DNA of 8,984 nt from Bizionia sp. (GCA_018067115.1 JAGPVI010000018.1:1-8984), one strand, 5' to 3'; shown: positions 1 through 6,762, counted from the stretch's first letter. Program-made: numbers and translations. The notes: generated from the sequence alone by a model not told the origin.

Positions 1-276
1 TTATTTAGTATAAAAGCGGGTTTTTAGCTATTAATCAAAATCTATTTTTGTGTGCTTTGTTACCCTAACTACAGTTATATAAAAAAAGTAGTATTACTAG
101 TAATGGTCAATTTTCGGTTGCTTTTATAGGCACCACTAAATGTTTATGTAATTTACGAAAAGATTAAACAAAATAAGTTAAAAGTTATGTTAAATTAATT
201 TAAGATGTTGTTTTTTAGCCGATTAGGTTTTCGGCATACAGTATGTTAAGAGATTATATAATAGCAAAAATGTTAG
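1..276. other. Non-coding region upstream of mnmA
   Basis: No open reading frame with a plausible start and family resemblance is visible on either strand. The + frame beginning at base 1 closes at 25-27, so a few codons of an upstream gene could end there, but nothing supports it. Two small symmetric elements are present: a 14-base AT-only palindrome at 190-203 (TTAAATTAATTTAA) and a 5-bp GC-rich hairpin, GCCGA at 218-222 with TCGGC at 231-235. The hairpin lacks a T-tract on the correct side for either strand, so it does not look like a terminator. I see no tRNA, riboswitch or mobile-element end. Confidence 0.6.
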
Positions 277-284
277 TATCTTTG
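277..284 (+). promoter_or_regulatory. Bacteroidota -7 promoter element for mnmA
   Basis: TATCTTTG matches the Bacteroidota primary-sigma -7 consensus TAnnTTTG perfectly and is followed by CA, as is common in flavobacteria. The mnmA ATG lies 17 bases past the element, giving an expected leader of roughly 10 bases. No clear TTG -33 element is found at the usual distance upstream. The A-rich stretch before the ATG has no Shine-Dalgarno motif, which is normal for this phylum. The element probably also serves the downstream protease gene. Confidence 0.65.
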
Positions 285-301
285 CAGCGATAAAAAATAC
301 A

Positions 302-1492
302 ATGAAAAAAAGAGTAATAGTAGGACTTTCAGGAGGGGTAGATTCTAGCGTGGCAGCATACTTATTAAAAGAGCAAGGGTATGAGGTGATTGGGCTTTTT
401 ATGAAAAACTGGCACGACGATTCTGTAACCATTTCAGACGACTGTCCGTGGTTAGACGATAGCAACGACGCGATGTTAGTAGCCGAAAAATTAGGTATTC
501 CTTTTCAAACGGTAGATTTAAGCGAGCAATACAAAGAACGTATTGTAGATTATATGTTTAATGAATATGAAAAAGGAAGAACGCCAAATCCAGATGTTTT
601 ATGTAATCGTGAGATTAAGTTCGATGTGTTTATGAAAATCGCTTTAGATCTTGGTGCAGATTACGTAGCAACAGGGCATTATTGTCGCAAAGGAACACTC
701 ACAGAAAACGGAAAAGAAACCTATCAATTACTATCAGGGAAAGATAATAATAAGGACCAGTCTTATTTTTTATGTCAATTATCTCAAGAGCAATTAGCAA
801 AAGCATTGTTTCCTATTGGCGAATTACAAAAGCCAGAGGTAAGAGCAATTGCCGCAGAAGCCGATTTAATTACAGCAGATAAAAAAGATTCTCAAGGGTT
901 GTGTTTTATAGGGAAAGTAAGATTACCAGATTTCCTTCAGCAGCAATTAAAGCCCAAAGAAGGACATATTATTGAGATTCCAAAAACGTTTATGGACTAT
1001 TCTATCGAGAAAAATAACTTCAGCTCTAAAGTTGAAGAGCTAGAATTTCTATCTCGAAAAATAAACTATTCAGAAACCGATGGCGAAATTGTAGGTACAC
1101 ATCAAGGGGCGCATTATTTTACTAAAGGTCAACGCAAAGGATTATCGGTGGGCGGTAAAGTAGAACCTCTATTCGTTATAGATACCGATGTGGATACGAA
1201 TACAATTTATACGGGACAGGGAAAAAATCATCCCGGTTTATACAAACGTGCTTTATTTGTAACGAATGAAGAATTACATTGGGTACGAGAGGATTTACAA
1301 TTAGAAACAGGAGAAAACTTAGAGGTTTTAGCACGTATTCGTTACCGCCAGGCATTAGAAAAAGCGACCTTATACAAGGTAGACTCTGGGTTATATGTTG
1401 AATTTACCAACAAACAATCTGCCATTACAGAAGGGCAATTTGTAGCGTGGTATTTAGAAGACGAATTAGTAGGTTCGGGAGTTATTTCATAA
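302..1492 (+). CDS. mnmA: tRNA-specific 2-thiouridylase MnmA
   Basis: Cytoplasmic enzyme that activates the C2 of the wobble uridine of tRNA-Lys, -Glu and -Gln with ATP and installs sulfur delivered by a cysteine desulfurase, giving s2U34. The 396 residues show an N-terminal PP-loop ATP-pyrophosphatase motif (SGGVDSS, 10-16), the NPDVLCNREIKF block with Cys101, ATGHY at 123-127, the second catalytic Cys201 in the GLCFIG block, GQRKGL at 276-281 and a C-terminal beta-barrel region containing IRYRQ (346-350). Cys101 and Cys201 correspond to E. coli Cys102 and Cys199. The protein is longer than the roughly 370-residue E. coli enzyme because of about 33 extra residues at 228-259, between the catalytic Cys and the THQG motif. 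The start at 302 is supported by the short distance to a good -7 element and by the standard MKKRVIVGLSGG opening. The next gene starts 22 bases after the stop. Confidence 0.97.
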   Translation: MKKRVIVGLSGGVDSSVAAYLLKEQGYEVIGLFMKNWHDDSVTISDDCPWLDDSNDAMLVAEKLGIPFQTVDLSEQYKERIVDYMFNEYEKGRTPNPDVLCNREIKFDVFMKIALDLGADYVATGHYCRKGTLTENGKETYQLLSGKDNNKDQSYFLCQLSQEQLAKALFPIGELQKPEVRAIAAEADLITADKKDSQGLCFIGKVRLPDFLQQQLKPKEGHIIEIPKTFMDYSIEKNNFSSKVEELEFLSRKINYSETDGEIVGTHQGAHYFTKGQRKGLSVGGKVEPLFVIDTDVDTNTIYTGQGKNHPGLYKRALFVTNEELHWVREDLQLETGENLEVLARIRYRQALEKATLYKVDSGLYVEFTNKQSAITEGQFVAWYLEDELVGSGVIS

Positions 1493-1514
1493 ATTGCAGT
1501 CTAACTGTGGTCTT

Positions 1515-3128
1515 ATGAAAAACAAATTACTTGTCCTTACTTTTTTATGTTTTCAACTGTGTGTTTATGCTCAAGAAGATGCTTGGGTGTATTTAACCGA
1601 TAAGCAAAATGTAGCGGCATCTCTTGCTAATCCTATTTCTATTTTAACGCAAAAAGCATTAAATCGTAAAGCGGCGCACAATGTCGCTATAGACGAACGC
1701 GATGTGCCCGTTAACGAAAATTATATTTTACAATTAAAAAATCAAACGGGAATTACTGTTTTGGCAAAGTCAAAATGGTTTAATGCTGTGCATATTCGCG
1801 GACAAGAATCCGATATTAACGTCGTGTCTACTCTTCCTTTTGTAGATGATATTGTCTTTGCTAATAAAAATTTGAATGCTAAAAGTACTAGTGCAGAAGC
1901 AGTGGTAAATAAATTCAATTTAGAGAGTGTAAGCACAACCTTTAATTATGGGGATGCGGCAAATCAAATAGAAATGTTTAATGGAGACGTTTTACATTTA
2001 GCAAGTTATACAGGAACAGGTAAAACTGTGGCGGTTATAGATGCTGGTTTTCCGAGTGTGGATACCAACCCAGGTTTTGATCGTGTTCGAAATGCTGGAA
2101 ATATTCTAGGTACGTACGACTTCGTTAACCGAGATACTAATGTGTATACCAATACCTCTAGTAATCACGGGACTTTGGTTTTTAGTAATATGGCAGGTTA
2201 CCTCGAAAATAGTTTTGTAGGTACGGCTCCCGATGCCAGTTATTATTTATTTATTACCGAAAATGCACCCACAGAAAACCCTATCGAAGAAAGTTTGTGG
2301 GTAGAAGCTGCGGAGCGTGCAGATAGTTTGGGTGTAGATGTAATAAACACCTCTTTAGGATATAAAACCTACGACAACCCTAACTACACGCATAGTGATG
2401 CCGATTTAGACGGTAATACAACCTACATTACAAAAGGAGCTAATATTGCCTTCAATAAAGGAATGTTGCTAGTCACCTCTGCAGGAAACTCTGGAGCTGC
2501 TGGTATTTTTGCGCCAGCAGATGCTGCCGGTGTTTTTACTATTGGTGCTGTAAAAGCAGACGGTACGTATGCTAATTTTAGTGCGCAGGGTAGTGCTTTT
2601 CAGCCTACAATTAAACCAGACGTGGTTGCGCAAGGACAAGCTAGTTTCGTTATTAATGAAGGCGGTGGCGTGTCTACCGCAAACGGAACCTCGTTTAGTT
2701 CGCCAATTTTGGCCGGTGGTTTGGTTTGCTTATGGGAAGCCTTACCTAATTTAACCAATGCCGAATTAATGCAGTTGGTTCGAGAGTCGGCATCACAATA
2801 CACTACCCCCGATTATTTTTTAGGTTATGGTATTCCAGATTTGTCTCTAGCCTTACAAACAGGATTATCAGTAGAAGACGTTACGTTCAATGCCTCAGAA
2901 ATTAGGGTGTATCCTAATCCGACAACCCATAATGTGTTTATTAAACTACCTTCTAAAATTCAAAAAGCACAGGTCAAATTATATACTGTTTTAGGACGAA
3001 AAGTTTTAGATGCTGAAATAAATACAACACAATCAAAATTGAATATCGAACGATTTTCAAAAGGGATGTATGTATTAAAAATTGAAGCAGGATCCTTTTC
3101 AAAAACAATCAAATTAATTATTAATTAA
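1515..3128 (+). CDS. Secreted S8 subtilisin-like protease with T9SS sorting domain
   Basis: Serine endopeptidase predicted to cross the inner membrane by Sec and the outer membrane by the type IX secretion system. The chosen ATG gives 537 residues beginning with a classical signal peptide (MKNKLL, hydrophobic core, cleavage likely at VYA-Q near residue 19). A TTG 21 bases upstream would add seven residues before the signal peptide and is less likely. Residues 21-120 resemble the N-terminal propeptide/I9-like segment of Bacteroidota S8 proteases. The catalytic domain (about 165-445) carries Asp176 in VAVIDAG, His218 in SSNHGT, oxyanion Asn325 in TSAGNSG and Ser393 in GTSFSSP, so the triad is intact. 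A DADLDG segment at 295-300 resembles a calcium-binding loop. Residues about 464-537 form a type A T9SS C-terminal domain (VYPNPT, then GMYVLKI and a basic/hydrophobic tail). It probably shares the mnmA transcript. The substrate is unknown. Confidence 0.93.
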   Translation: MKNKLLVLTFLCFQLCVYAQEDAWVYLTDKQNVAASLANPISILTQKALNRKAAHNVAIDERDVPVNENYILQLKNQTGITVLAKSKWFNAVHIRGQESDINVVSTLPFVDDIVFANKNLNAKSTSAEAVVNKFNLESVSTTFNYGDAANQIEMFNGDVLHLASYTGTGKTVAVIDAGFPSVDTNPGFDRVRNAGNILGTYDFVNRDTNVYTNTSSNHGTLVFSNMAGYLENSFVGTAPDASYYLFITENAPTENPIEESLWVEAAERADSLGVDVINTSLGYKTYDNPNYTHSDADLDGNTTYITKGANIAFNKGMLLVTSAGNSGAAGIFAPADAAGVFTIGAVKADGTYANFSAQGSAFQPTIKPDVVAQGQASFVINEGGGVSTANGTSFSSPILAGGLVCLWEALPNLTNAELMQLVRESASQYTTPDYFLGYGIPDLSLALQTGLSVEDVTFNASEIRVYPNPTTHNVFIKLPSKIQKAQVKLYTVLGRKVLDAEINTTQSKLNIERFSKGMYVLKIEAGSFSKTIKLIIN

Positions 3129-3146
3129 GCTGAAGTATTATAGTAT

Positions 3147-3167
3147 ATCACTTTGTTTTTAAGTGAT
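3147..3167 (+). terminator. Weak hairpin after the protease gene
   Basis: ATCACTT (3147-3153) and AAGTGAT (3161-3167) form a 7-bp stem around a TGTTTTT loop, 18 bases after the protease stop. There is no run of T after the stem, so efficient intrinsic termination is doubtful. It may be a 3'-end stabilising hairpin, or read-through into the next gene may occur. Confidence 0.3.
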
Positions 3168-3212
3168 TAATAACGTCGTACAATAAAATTATAACAATCA
3201 AAAATTATAGAT

Positions 3213-4154
3213 TTGGAAAATAGAATCACACAACTATTTAATATAAAATACCCAATAATTCAAGCAGGAATGATTTGGAATAGCGGATGGAAATTAGCGT
3301 CAGCAGCCAGTAATTCAGGAATATTAGGACTTATTGGAGCTGGAAGTATGTACCCAGAAGTGTTACGCGAGCACATTCAGAAATGTAAAAAAGCTACCGA
3401 TAAGCCGTTTGGTGTTAACGTGCCAATGCTTTACCCAAACATTACCGAAATAATGGATATTATTGTTGAAGAAGGTGTGAAGATTGTGTTCACATCGGCA
3501 GGAAATCCTAAAACGTGGACCAAATGGCTTCAAGAGCGCGGTATTATAGTTGTTCACGTTGTTAGCAGTGTGAAATTCGCATTAAAATCTCAAGAGGCAG
3601 GCGTAGATGCTATCGTAGCCGAGGGGTTTGAAGCAGGTGGACATAACGGTCGCGATGAAACGACAACGCTAACGTTAATTCCAATGGTGAAAGAACAGTT
3701 GCAAATACCCTTAATTGCTGCCGGAGGTATTGCTACCGGTAAAGGCATGTTGGCGTGTATGGTACTTGGTGCAGACGCCGTGCAAGTAGGGAGTCGTTTT
3801 GTGGCTAGTACAGAATCGTCTGCTCATCAAAAATTTAAAGAGGTAGTTGTAAATGCTAAAGAAGGAGACACGCAATTAACTTTAAAAGAACTAGCACCAG
3901 TACGATTAATTAAAAACAAGTTTTTTAACGAAGTTCAAGAATTATATAAATCTGCCCCATCTGTGGACGATTTAGTAAAATTATTAGGCCGCGCGCGTGC
4001 CAAAAAAGGAATGTTTGAAGGTGACTTAGAAGATGGTGAATTAGAAATCGGACAAATCGCAGGACTTATTCACGATATAAAACCTGTAGCGACCATCGTA
4101 GAAGAGATGGTTGCAGAGTTTGAAAAAGCTAAAGCTGAGGTTGTAAATTTATAA
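3213..4154 (+). CDS. Nitronate monooxygenase / FabK-like FMN oxidoreductase
   Basis: Predicted cytoplasmic TIM-barrel flavoenzyme of the 2-nitropropane dioxygenase superfamily, which includes nitronate monooxygenases (alkyl nitronate detoxification) and FabK-type enoyl-ACP reductases. The 313 residues show the N-terminal IKYPIIQAGM strand (11-20), GVNVPM at 67-72, the AEGFEAGGHNG block with conserved His144, GGIATG at 171-176 and QVGSRF at 191-196, the last two forming the FMN-phosphate site. The C-terminal FEGDLEDGELEIGQ stretch (268-281) recalls the matching segment of FabK-type proteins, so the exact reaction cannot be fixed from sequence. The start is TTG: an in-frame stop lies at 3192-3194, no ATG or GTG occurs between it and the TTG, and the next Met (residue 20) is inside the conserved core. 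A strong terminator follows the gene. Confidence 0.88.
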   Translation: MENRITQLFNIKYPIIQAGMIWNSGWKLASAASNSGILGLIGAGSMYPEVLREHIQKCKKATDKPFGVNVPMLYPNITEIMDIIVEEGVKIVFTSAGNPKTWTKWLQERGIIVVHVVSSVKFALKSQEAGVDAIVAEGFEAGGHNGRDETTTLTLIPMVKEQLQIPLIAAGGIATGKGMLACMVLGADAVQVGSRFVASTESSAHQKFKEVVVNAKEGDTQLTLKELAPVRLIKNKFFNEVQELYKSAPSVDDLVKLLGRARAKKGMFEGDLEDGELEIGQIAGLIHDIKPVATIVEEMVAEFEKAKAEVVNL

Positions 4155-4161
4155 GAAGATT

Positions 4162-4218
4162 AGAGGTTTTATAACAAAAAGTTAAATCTATTTATAGCTA
4201 TAAAATCTCTGTTTTTTT
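4162..4218 (+). terminator. Intrinsic terminator after the nitronate monooxygenase gene
   Basis: AGAGGTTTTATA (4162-4173) pairs with TATAAAATCTCT (4199-4210) over 12 bp with a single G-T wobble, followed by G and seven T residues (4212-4218). The 25-base loop is long and itself contains a small inverted repeat, TAAAT-CT-ATTTA (4183-4194). Position just after the stop codon and the T-tract fit a Rho-independent terminator that separates this gene from the MATE promoter. Confidence 0.75.
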
Positions 4219-4242
4219 AACTTAAACCTCAAAGGTAAGCAT

Positions 4243-4250
4243 TACTTTTG
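4243..4250 (+). promoter_or_regulatory. Bacteroidota -7 promoter element for the MATE gene
   Basis: TACTTTTG is a perfect TAnnTTTG match followed by CA. It shares the sequence TTTGCA followed closely by CGAT with the mnmA promoter. The MATE ATG begins five bases after the element's final G, so transcription should start at or next to the start codon. No good TTG -33 element is seen upstream. A short inverted repeat, ACCT (4226-4229) with AGGT (4233-4236), flanked by CTT and AAG, lies immediately upstream of the element. Confidence 0.65.
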
Positions 4251-4254
4251 CACG

Positions 4255-5649
4255 ATGATTTTAAGTAAGTACACGAAAGAGTTTAAATACAATTGGCATC
4301 TCGCAGCACCTGTTATGTTGGGGATGTTAGGCCATACTTTTGTTAGTTTTGTAGATAATATTATGGTTGGGCAGTTAGGTACTGCCGAACTCGCAGCGGT
4401 TTCTTTAGGAAACAGTTTTATGTTTATAGCAATGTCTATAGGAATAGGGTTTAGTACCGCTATAACACCGTTAACTGCCGAGGCAGATTCTGCAAATAAT
4501 AAAGAAGAAGGTAAATCGGCATTTAAACACGGTTTAGTTTTATGTTCTATTTTAGGGATATTACTATTCTTGCTTATCTATTTTGCAAAACCTTTAATGT
4601 ATTTAATGAAACAACCGGTAGAGGTTGTTGACCTAGCAATACCTTATTTAGATTTGGTGGCGTTCTCATTAATTCCTTTAATAATATTTCAAGCTTTTAA
4701 GCAATTTAGCGACGGGATGTCTATGACTAAATACCCAATGTATGCGACTATTATTGGGAATTTAATTAATATTATTTTAAACTATTTATTCATTTTCGGG
4801 AAATTTGGTTTCCCAGAATATGGTATCGTTGGTGCTGCTTACGGCACGCTAGTATCGCGTTTTGTTATGTTATGGTACTTGTGGTATTTGTTAAAAAAGA
4901 AAGACAAAAGCCGTTATTTTGTTACCAATATAAAGCTCTTTGTTTTAGATAAATTAATGCTTAGAAAAGTGGTAAATCTAGGGACACCTAGTGCCATGCA
5001 GATGTTCTTTGAAGTCGCTATCTTTACATCGGCAGTATGGCTAAGTGGTTTGTTAGGTAAAAATCCACAAGCAGCGAACCAAATAGCTTTAAATTTAAGC
5101 TCGATGACGTTTATGATTGCTACAGGATTAAGTGTGGCAGCAATGGTACGAGTAGGTAATCAAAAGGGATTAAAGAAGTATTACGAGTTAAGGCGTATCG
5201 CTTTTTCGCTTTTCTTATTAGGTACTATTTTAGCACTCTTTTTCGCATTATTGTTTTTAGCATTCCACCAATATTTGCCACGAATTTACGTCGATTTTGA
5301 TGATGTTATTAACTATGAAGATAATATGGAGGTGGTTAGTATTGCCGCTAAATTATTACTGGCTGCAGCTGTTTTTCAAATTAGCGATAGTATTCAAGTC
5401 GTCGTTTTAGGGGCCTTACGAGGGTTACAAGATGTAAAAGTGCCTACCATATTAACGTTCATTTCATATTGGTTGGTAGGGTTTCCTATAAGTTTCTATT
5501 TTGGTACCGAAGAGTATTTTGCTAGTTTTGGTATTTGGATGGGATTAATTGCAGGATTAACTACCGCTTCTATTTTATTATATATCCGATTTAATTATCT
5601 TACAAAAAAATTAATTGCTCAAAAAGAAAATAACTATGGAACTGCCTAA
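4255..5649 (+). CDS. NorM-type MATE multidrug/cation antiporter
   Basis: Inner-membrane exporter of the multidrug and toxic compound extrusion family, expected to use a Na+ or H+ gradient to expel organic cations. The 464 residues form about 12 hydrophobic segments in two six-helix halves, the normal size for the family. Acidic residues matching the NorM coupling sites are present: Asp34 in FVDNIMVG (TM1), Glu253 in FFEVAIF (TM7) and Asp378 in ISDSIQ (TM10); these correspond, aligned from memory, to Asp36, Glu255 and Asp371 of Vibrio cholerae NorM. GALRGLQDVKVP (386-397) is another family hallmark. The ATG at 4255 is favoured because its KYTKEFKYN opening precedes TM1 directly, and the next Met (21) lies within TM1. 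The 3' end overlaps the following small gene by 14 bases. The substrate cannot be told from sequence. Confidence 0.94.
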   Translation: MILSKYTKEFKYNWHLAAPVMLGMLGHTFVSFVDNIMVGQLGTAELAAVSLGNSFMFIAMSIGIGFSTAITPLTAEADSANNKEEGKSAFKHGLVLCSILGILLFLLIYFAKPLMYLMKQPVEVVDLAIPYLDLVAFSLIPLIIFQAFKQFSDGMSMTKYPMYATIIGNLINIILNYLFIFGKFGFPEYGIVGAAYGTLVSRFVMLWYLWYLLKKKDKSRYFVTNIKLFVLDKLMLRKVVNLGTPSAMQMFFEVAIFTSAVWLSGLLGKNPQAANQIALNLSSMTFMIATGLSVAAMVRVGNQKGLKKYYELRRIAFSLFLLGTILALFFALLFLAFHQYLPRIYVDFDDVINYEDNMEVVSIAAKLLLAAAVFQISDSIQVVVLGALRGLQDVKVPTILTFISYWLVGFPISFYFGTEEYFASFGIWMGLIAGLTTASILLYIRFNYLTKKLIAQKENNYGTA

Positions 5650-5863
5650 ATTTATACTCGGTGATAATACCGATTTACCGAATGCTATTTTTGTAATACA
5701 CACAGAATTCCCGATGTTTATTATCAATTTAGAAGATGATGAGGTGGAATGGTTAGAAGATTTTGACCAAGACGATCAGAATGAGTTAGAATTAGAAACC
5801 GAAAACTTAATTGAATTAGCTACCGCTTTTTACGATCGAGAGGTTTCAAGATATGACGAATAA
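5636..5863 (+). CDS. Small acidic protein of unknown function
   Basis: I do not recognise a named family. The chosen ATG gives 75 residues; a TTG 21 bases upstream would add seven lysine-rich residues and is less likely. Composition is extreme: 23 Asp/Glu against three Lys/Arg. It opens MELPKF, contains an aromatic/hydrophobic centre (FVIHTEFPMFIINL, 20-33), then an acidic EDDEVEWLEDFDQDDQ stretch (34-49) and a likely C-terminal helix ending FYDREVSRYDE. There is no signal peptide, membrane segment or cysteine, so it is likely cytoplasmic. The start codon lies inside the 3' end of the MATE gene (14-base overlap), which suggests translational coupling and a shared transcript. Whether it works with the exporter is unknown. 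Codon use and an amino-acid pattern spread over the whole length make a real gene more likely than a chance frame. Confidence 0.8.
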   Translation: MELPKFILGDNTDLPNAIFVIHTEFPMFIINLEDDEVEWLEDFDQDDQNELELETENLIELATAFYDREVSRYDE

Positions 5864-5904
5864 TCTTGAGCTTTATATGTTCATTGTTATACATAAGCAA
5901 TCGT

Positions 5905-5931
5905 GGTTATGTTAACCTTGTTACATTTTTT
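5905..5931 (+). terminator. Possible weak terminator after the small acidic gene
   Basis: GGTTA (5905-5909) and TAACC (5913-5917) form a 5-bp stem with a TGT loop; eight bases later comes a run of six T (5926-5931). An overlapping alternative pairing, ACATAA (5891-5896) with TTATGT (5907-5912), also exists. The stem is short and the T-run distant, so termination would be inefficient. The rest of the 133-base gap before the phosphatase gene shows no perfect TAnnTTTG element. Confidence 0.3.
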
Positions 5932-5996
5932 GAATCTCCCACTTTTTTGGAACGCACAAAAGTGTGTCACTATTAGTAACTCCTAAAATATATTAA

Positions 5997-6572
5997 ATGT
6001 TAGAACAACTTATACAGTTAGATAAAGACTTGTTTTTATACTTAAACGGAATGGGAAACGTCTATTGGGACGCTTTCTGGATGTTCTATACCGCCAAATT
6101 TAATTGGATTCCGCTATACGCTGTTTTGGTGTTTTTAATGTATAAAAAACTGAATTCAAAAATGTTTGTGCTTACATTAATCACAATCGTTTTAATGATA
6201 ACGTTTACTGATCAAGTCACCAATTTATTTAAACACGGTTTAAAACGATTTAGACCTTGTCACGACGAAAGTTTAGTTGACATTATGCGTTTGGTAAAAT
6301 CGCATTGTGGTGGGCAATACGGTTATTTTTCTGGACACGCTAGTAATAGTATGGCTGTCGCTATTTTTACAGGTAAAATGTTGCAGTACCGTTTTAAATA
6401 CTTAATTTATATTATGATTGTATGGTCATTGTTTATGGCATATAGTCGTATTTATATTGGTGTGCACTTCCCTTTAGATATCTTATCAGGTCTTATTTTT
6501 GGTGGGGTTTCAGGATACGGATTTTATAGATTAGAACGCTATTTACAGAAACGTTTTGTAGTTGCTAAATAG
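5997..6572 (+). CDS. PAP2-family membrane phosphatase
   Basis: Integral inner-membrane phosphatase of the PAP2/haloperoxidase superfamily, whose members hydrolyse lipid phosphates such as undecaprenyl pyrophosphate, phosphatidylglycerol phosphate or lipid A phosphates. All three catalytic motifs are intact in 191 residues: K-x6-RP (Lys79 to Arg86-Pro87), SGH (112-114) and SR-x5-H-x3-D (Ser150, Arg151, His157, Asp161). About five or six hydrophobic segments surround them, starting near residue 35, with the active-site motifs on the periplasmic face in known relatives. No cleavable signal peptide is seen. The gene converges on the ArnT-like gene, with a shared terminator between them. Recycling of polyprenyl pyrophosphate carrier or dephosphorylation of lipid A are reasonable but unproven roles; residue motifs alone cannot separate them. 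Confidence 0.92.
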   Translation: MLEQLIQLDKDLFLYLNGMGNVYWDAFWMFYTAKFNWIPLYAVLVFLMYKKLNSKMFVLTLITIVLMITFTDQVTNLFKHGLKRFRPCHDESLVDIMRLVKSHCGGQYGYFSGHASNSMAVAIFTGKMLQYRFKYLIYIMIVWSLFMAYSRIYIGVHFPLDILSGLIFGGVSGYGFYRLERYLQKRFVVAK

Positions 6573-6601
6573 GGTCTAAATAAAATAATAGATTAAAATT
6601 T

Positions 6602-6639
6602 AAAAACGGAATGATTCAAGAAGAATCATTCCGTTTTTT
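6602..6639. terminator. Bidirectional intrinsic terminator between convergent genes
   Basis: AAAAACGGAATGATTC (6602-6617) and its exact complement at 6623-6638 form a 16-bp perfect stem around an AAGAA loop. The right side ends in six T on the + strand, and the left side begins with five A, which read as T on the - strand. The structure can therefore end both the phosphatase transcript and the leftward ArnT-like transcript. It lies 29 bases past the phosphatase stop and about 120 bases past the ArnT-like stop. Confidence 0.92.
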
Positions 6640-6656
6640 ATTGTAAAATATTTTAA

Positions 6657-6713
6657 AACTCCTGTAATTTAGTGTTTTAAAGTGTAATATGCTATTGTGG
6701 TGGCGCAGGAGTT
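6657..6713 (-). repeat. Inverted repeat in the 3' region of the ArnT-like gene
   Basis: AACTCCTG (6657-6664) and CAGGAGTT (6706-6713) are exact 8-base complements separated by 41 bases. They lie between the ArnT-like stop and the bidirectional terminator and would fall in the 3' untranslated part of the leftward transcript. A 12-base AT palindrome, TAAAATATTTTA, is at 6644-6655. No function is evident. Confidence 0.4.
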
Positions 6714-6762
6714 AGCATTGATACAGCTTCCTATAATACACGCTATTTTAACCCCAAAACAC

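Noticed and set aside
43..50. TATTTTTG, another TAnnTTTG match upstream of mnmA
   Set aside because: Low-complexity T-run about 250 bases from any start codon, with no gene directly following and a better element at 277-284.
218..235. GCCGA/TCGGC hairpin upstream of mnmA as a terminator or riboswitch
   Set aside because: Only 5 bp, no T-tract after it on either strand, and no wider conserved aptamer-like structure is visible.
223..465. Open frame on the - strand across the mnmA 5' end
   Set aside because: It overlaps the conserved PP-loop region of mnmA antisense, has low-complexity composition and no family resemblance.
1494..1514. Upstream TTG start for the protease
   Set aside because: It would put seven polar residues before an otherwise classical signal peptide starting at the ATG at 1515.
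2569..2803. Short + and - strand frames within the protease gene
   Set aside because: Both lie inside the catalytic domain coding sequence around the GTSFSSP motif and are shadows of it.
3208..3215. TAGATTTG, a perfect TAnnTTTG match
   Set aside because: It overlaps the TTG start of the nitronate monooxygenase gene; a transcript starting after it would lose the conserved N-terminal strand, so it is probably chance in AT-rich DNA.
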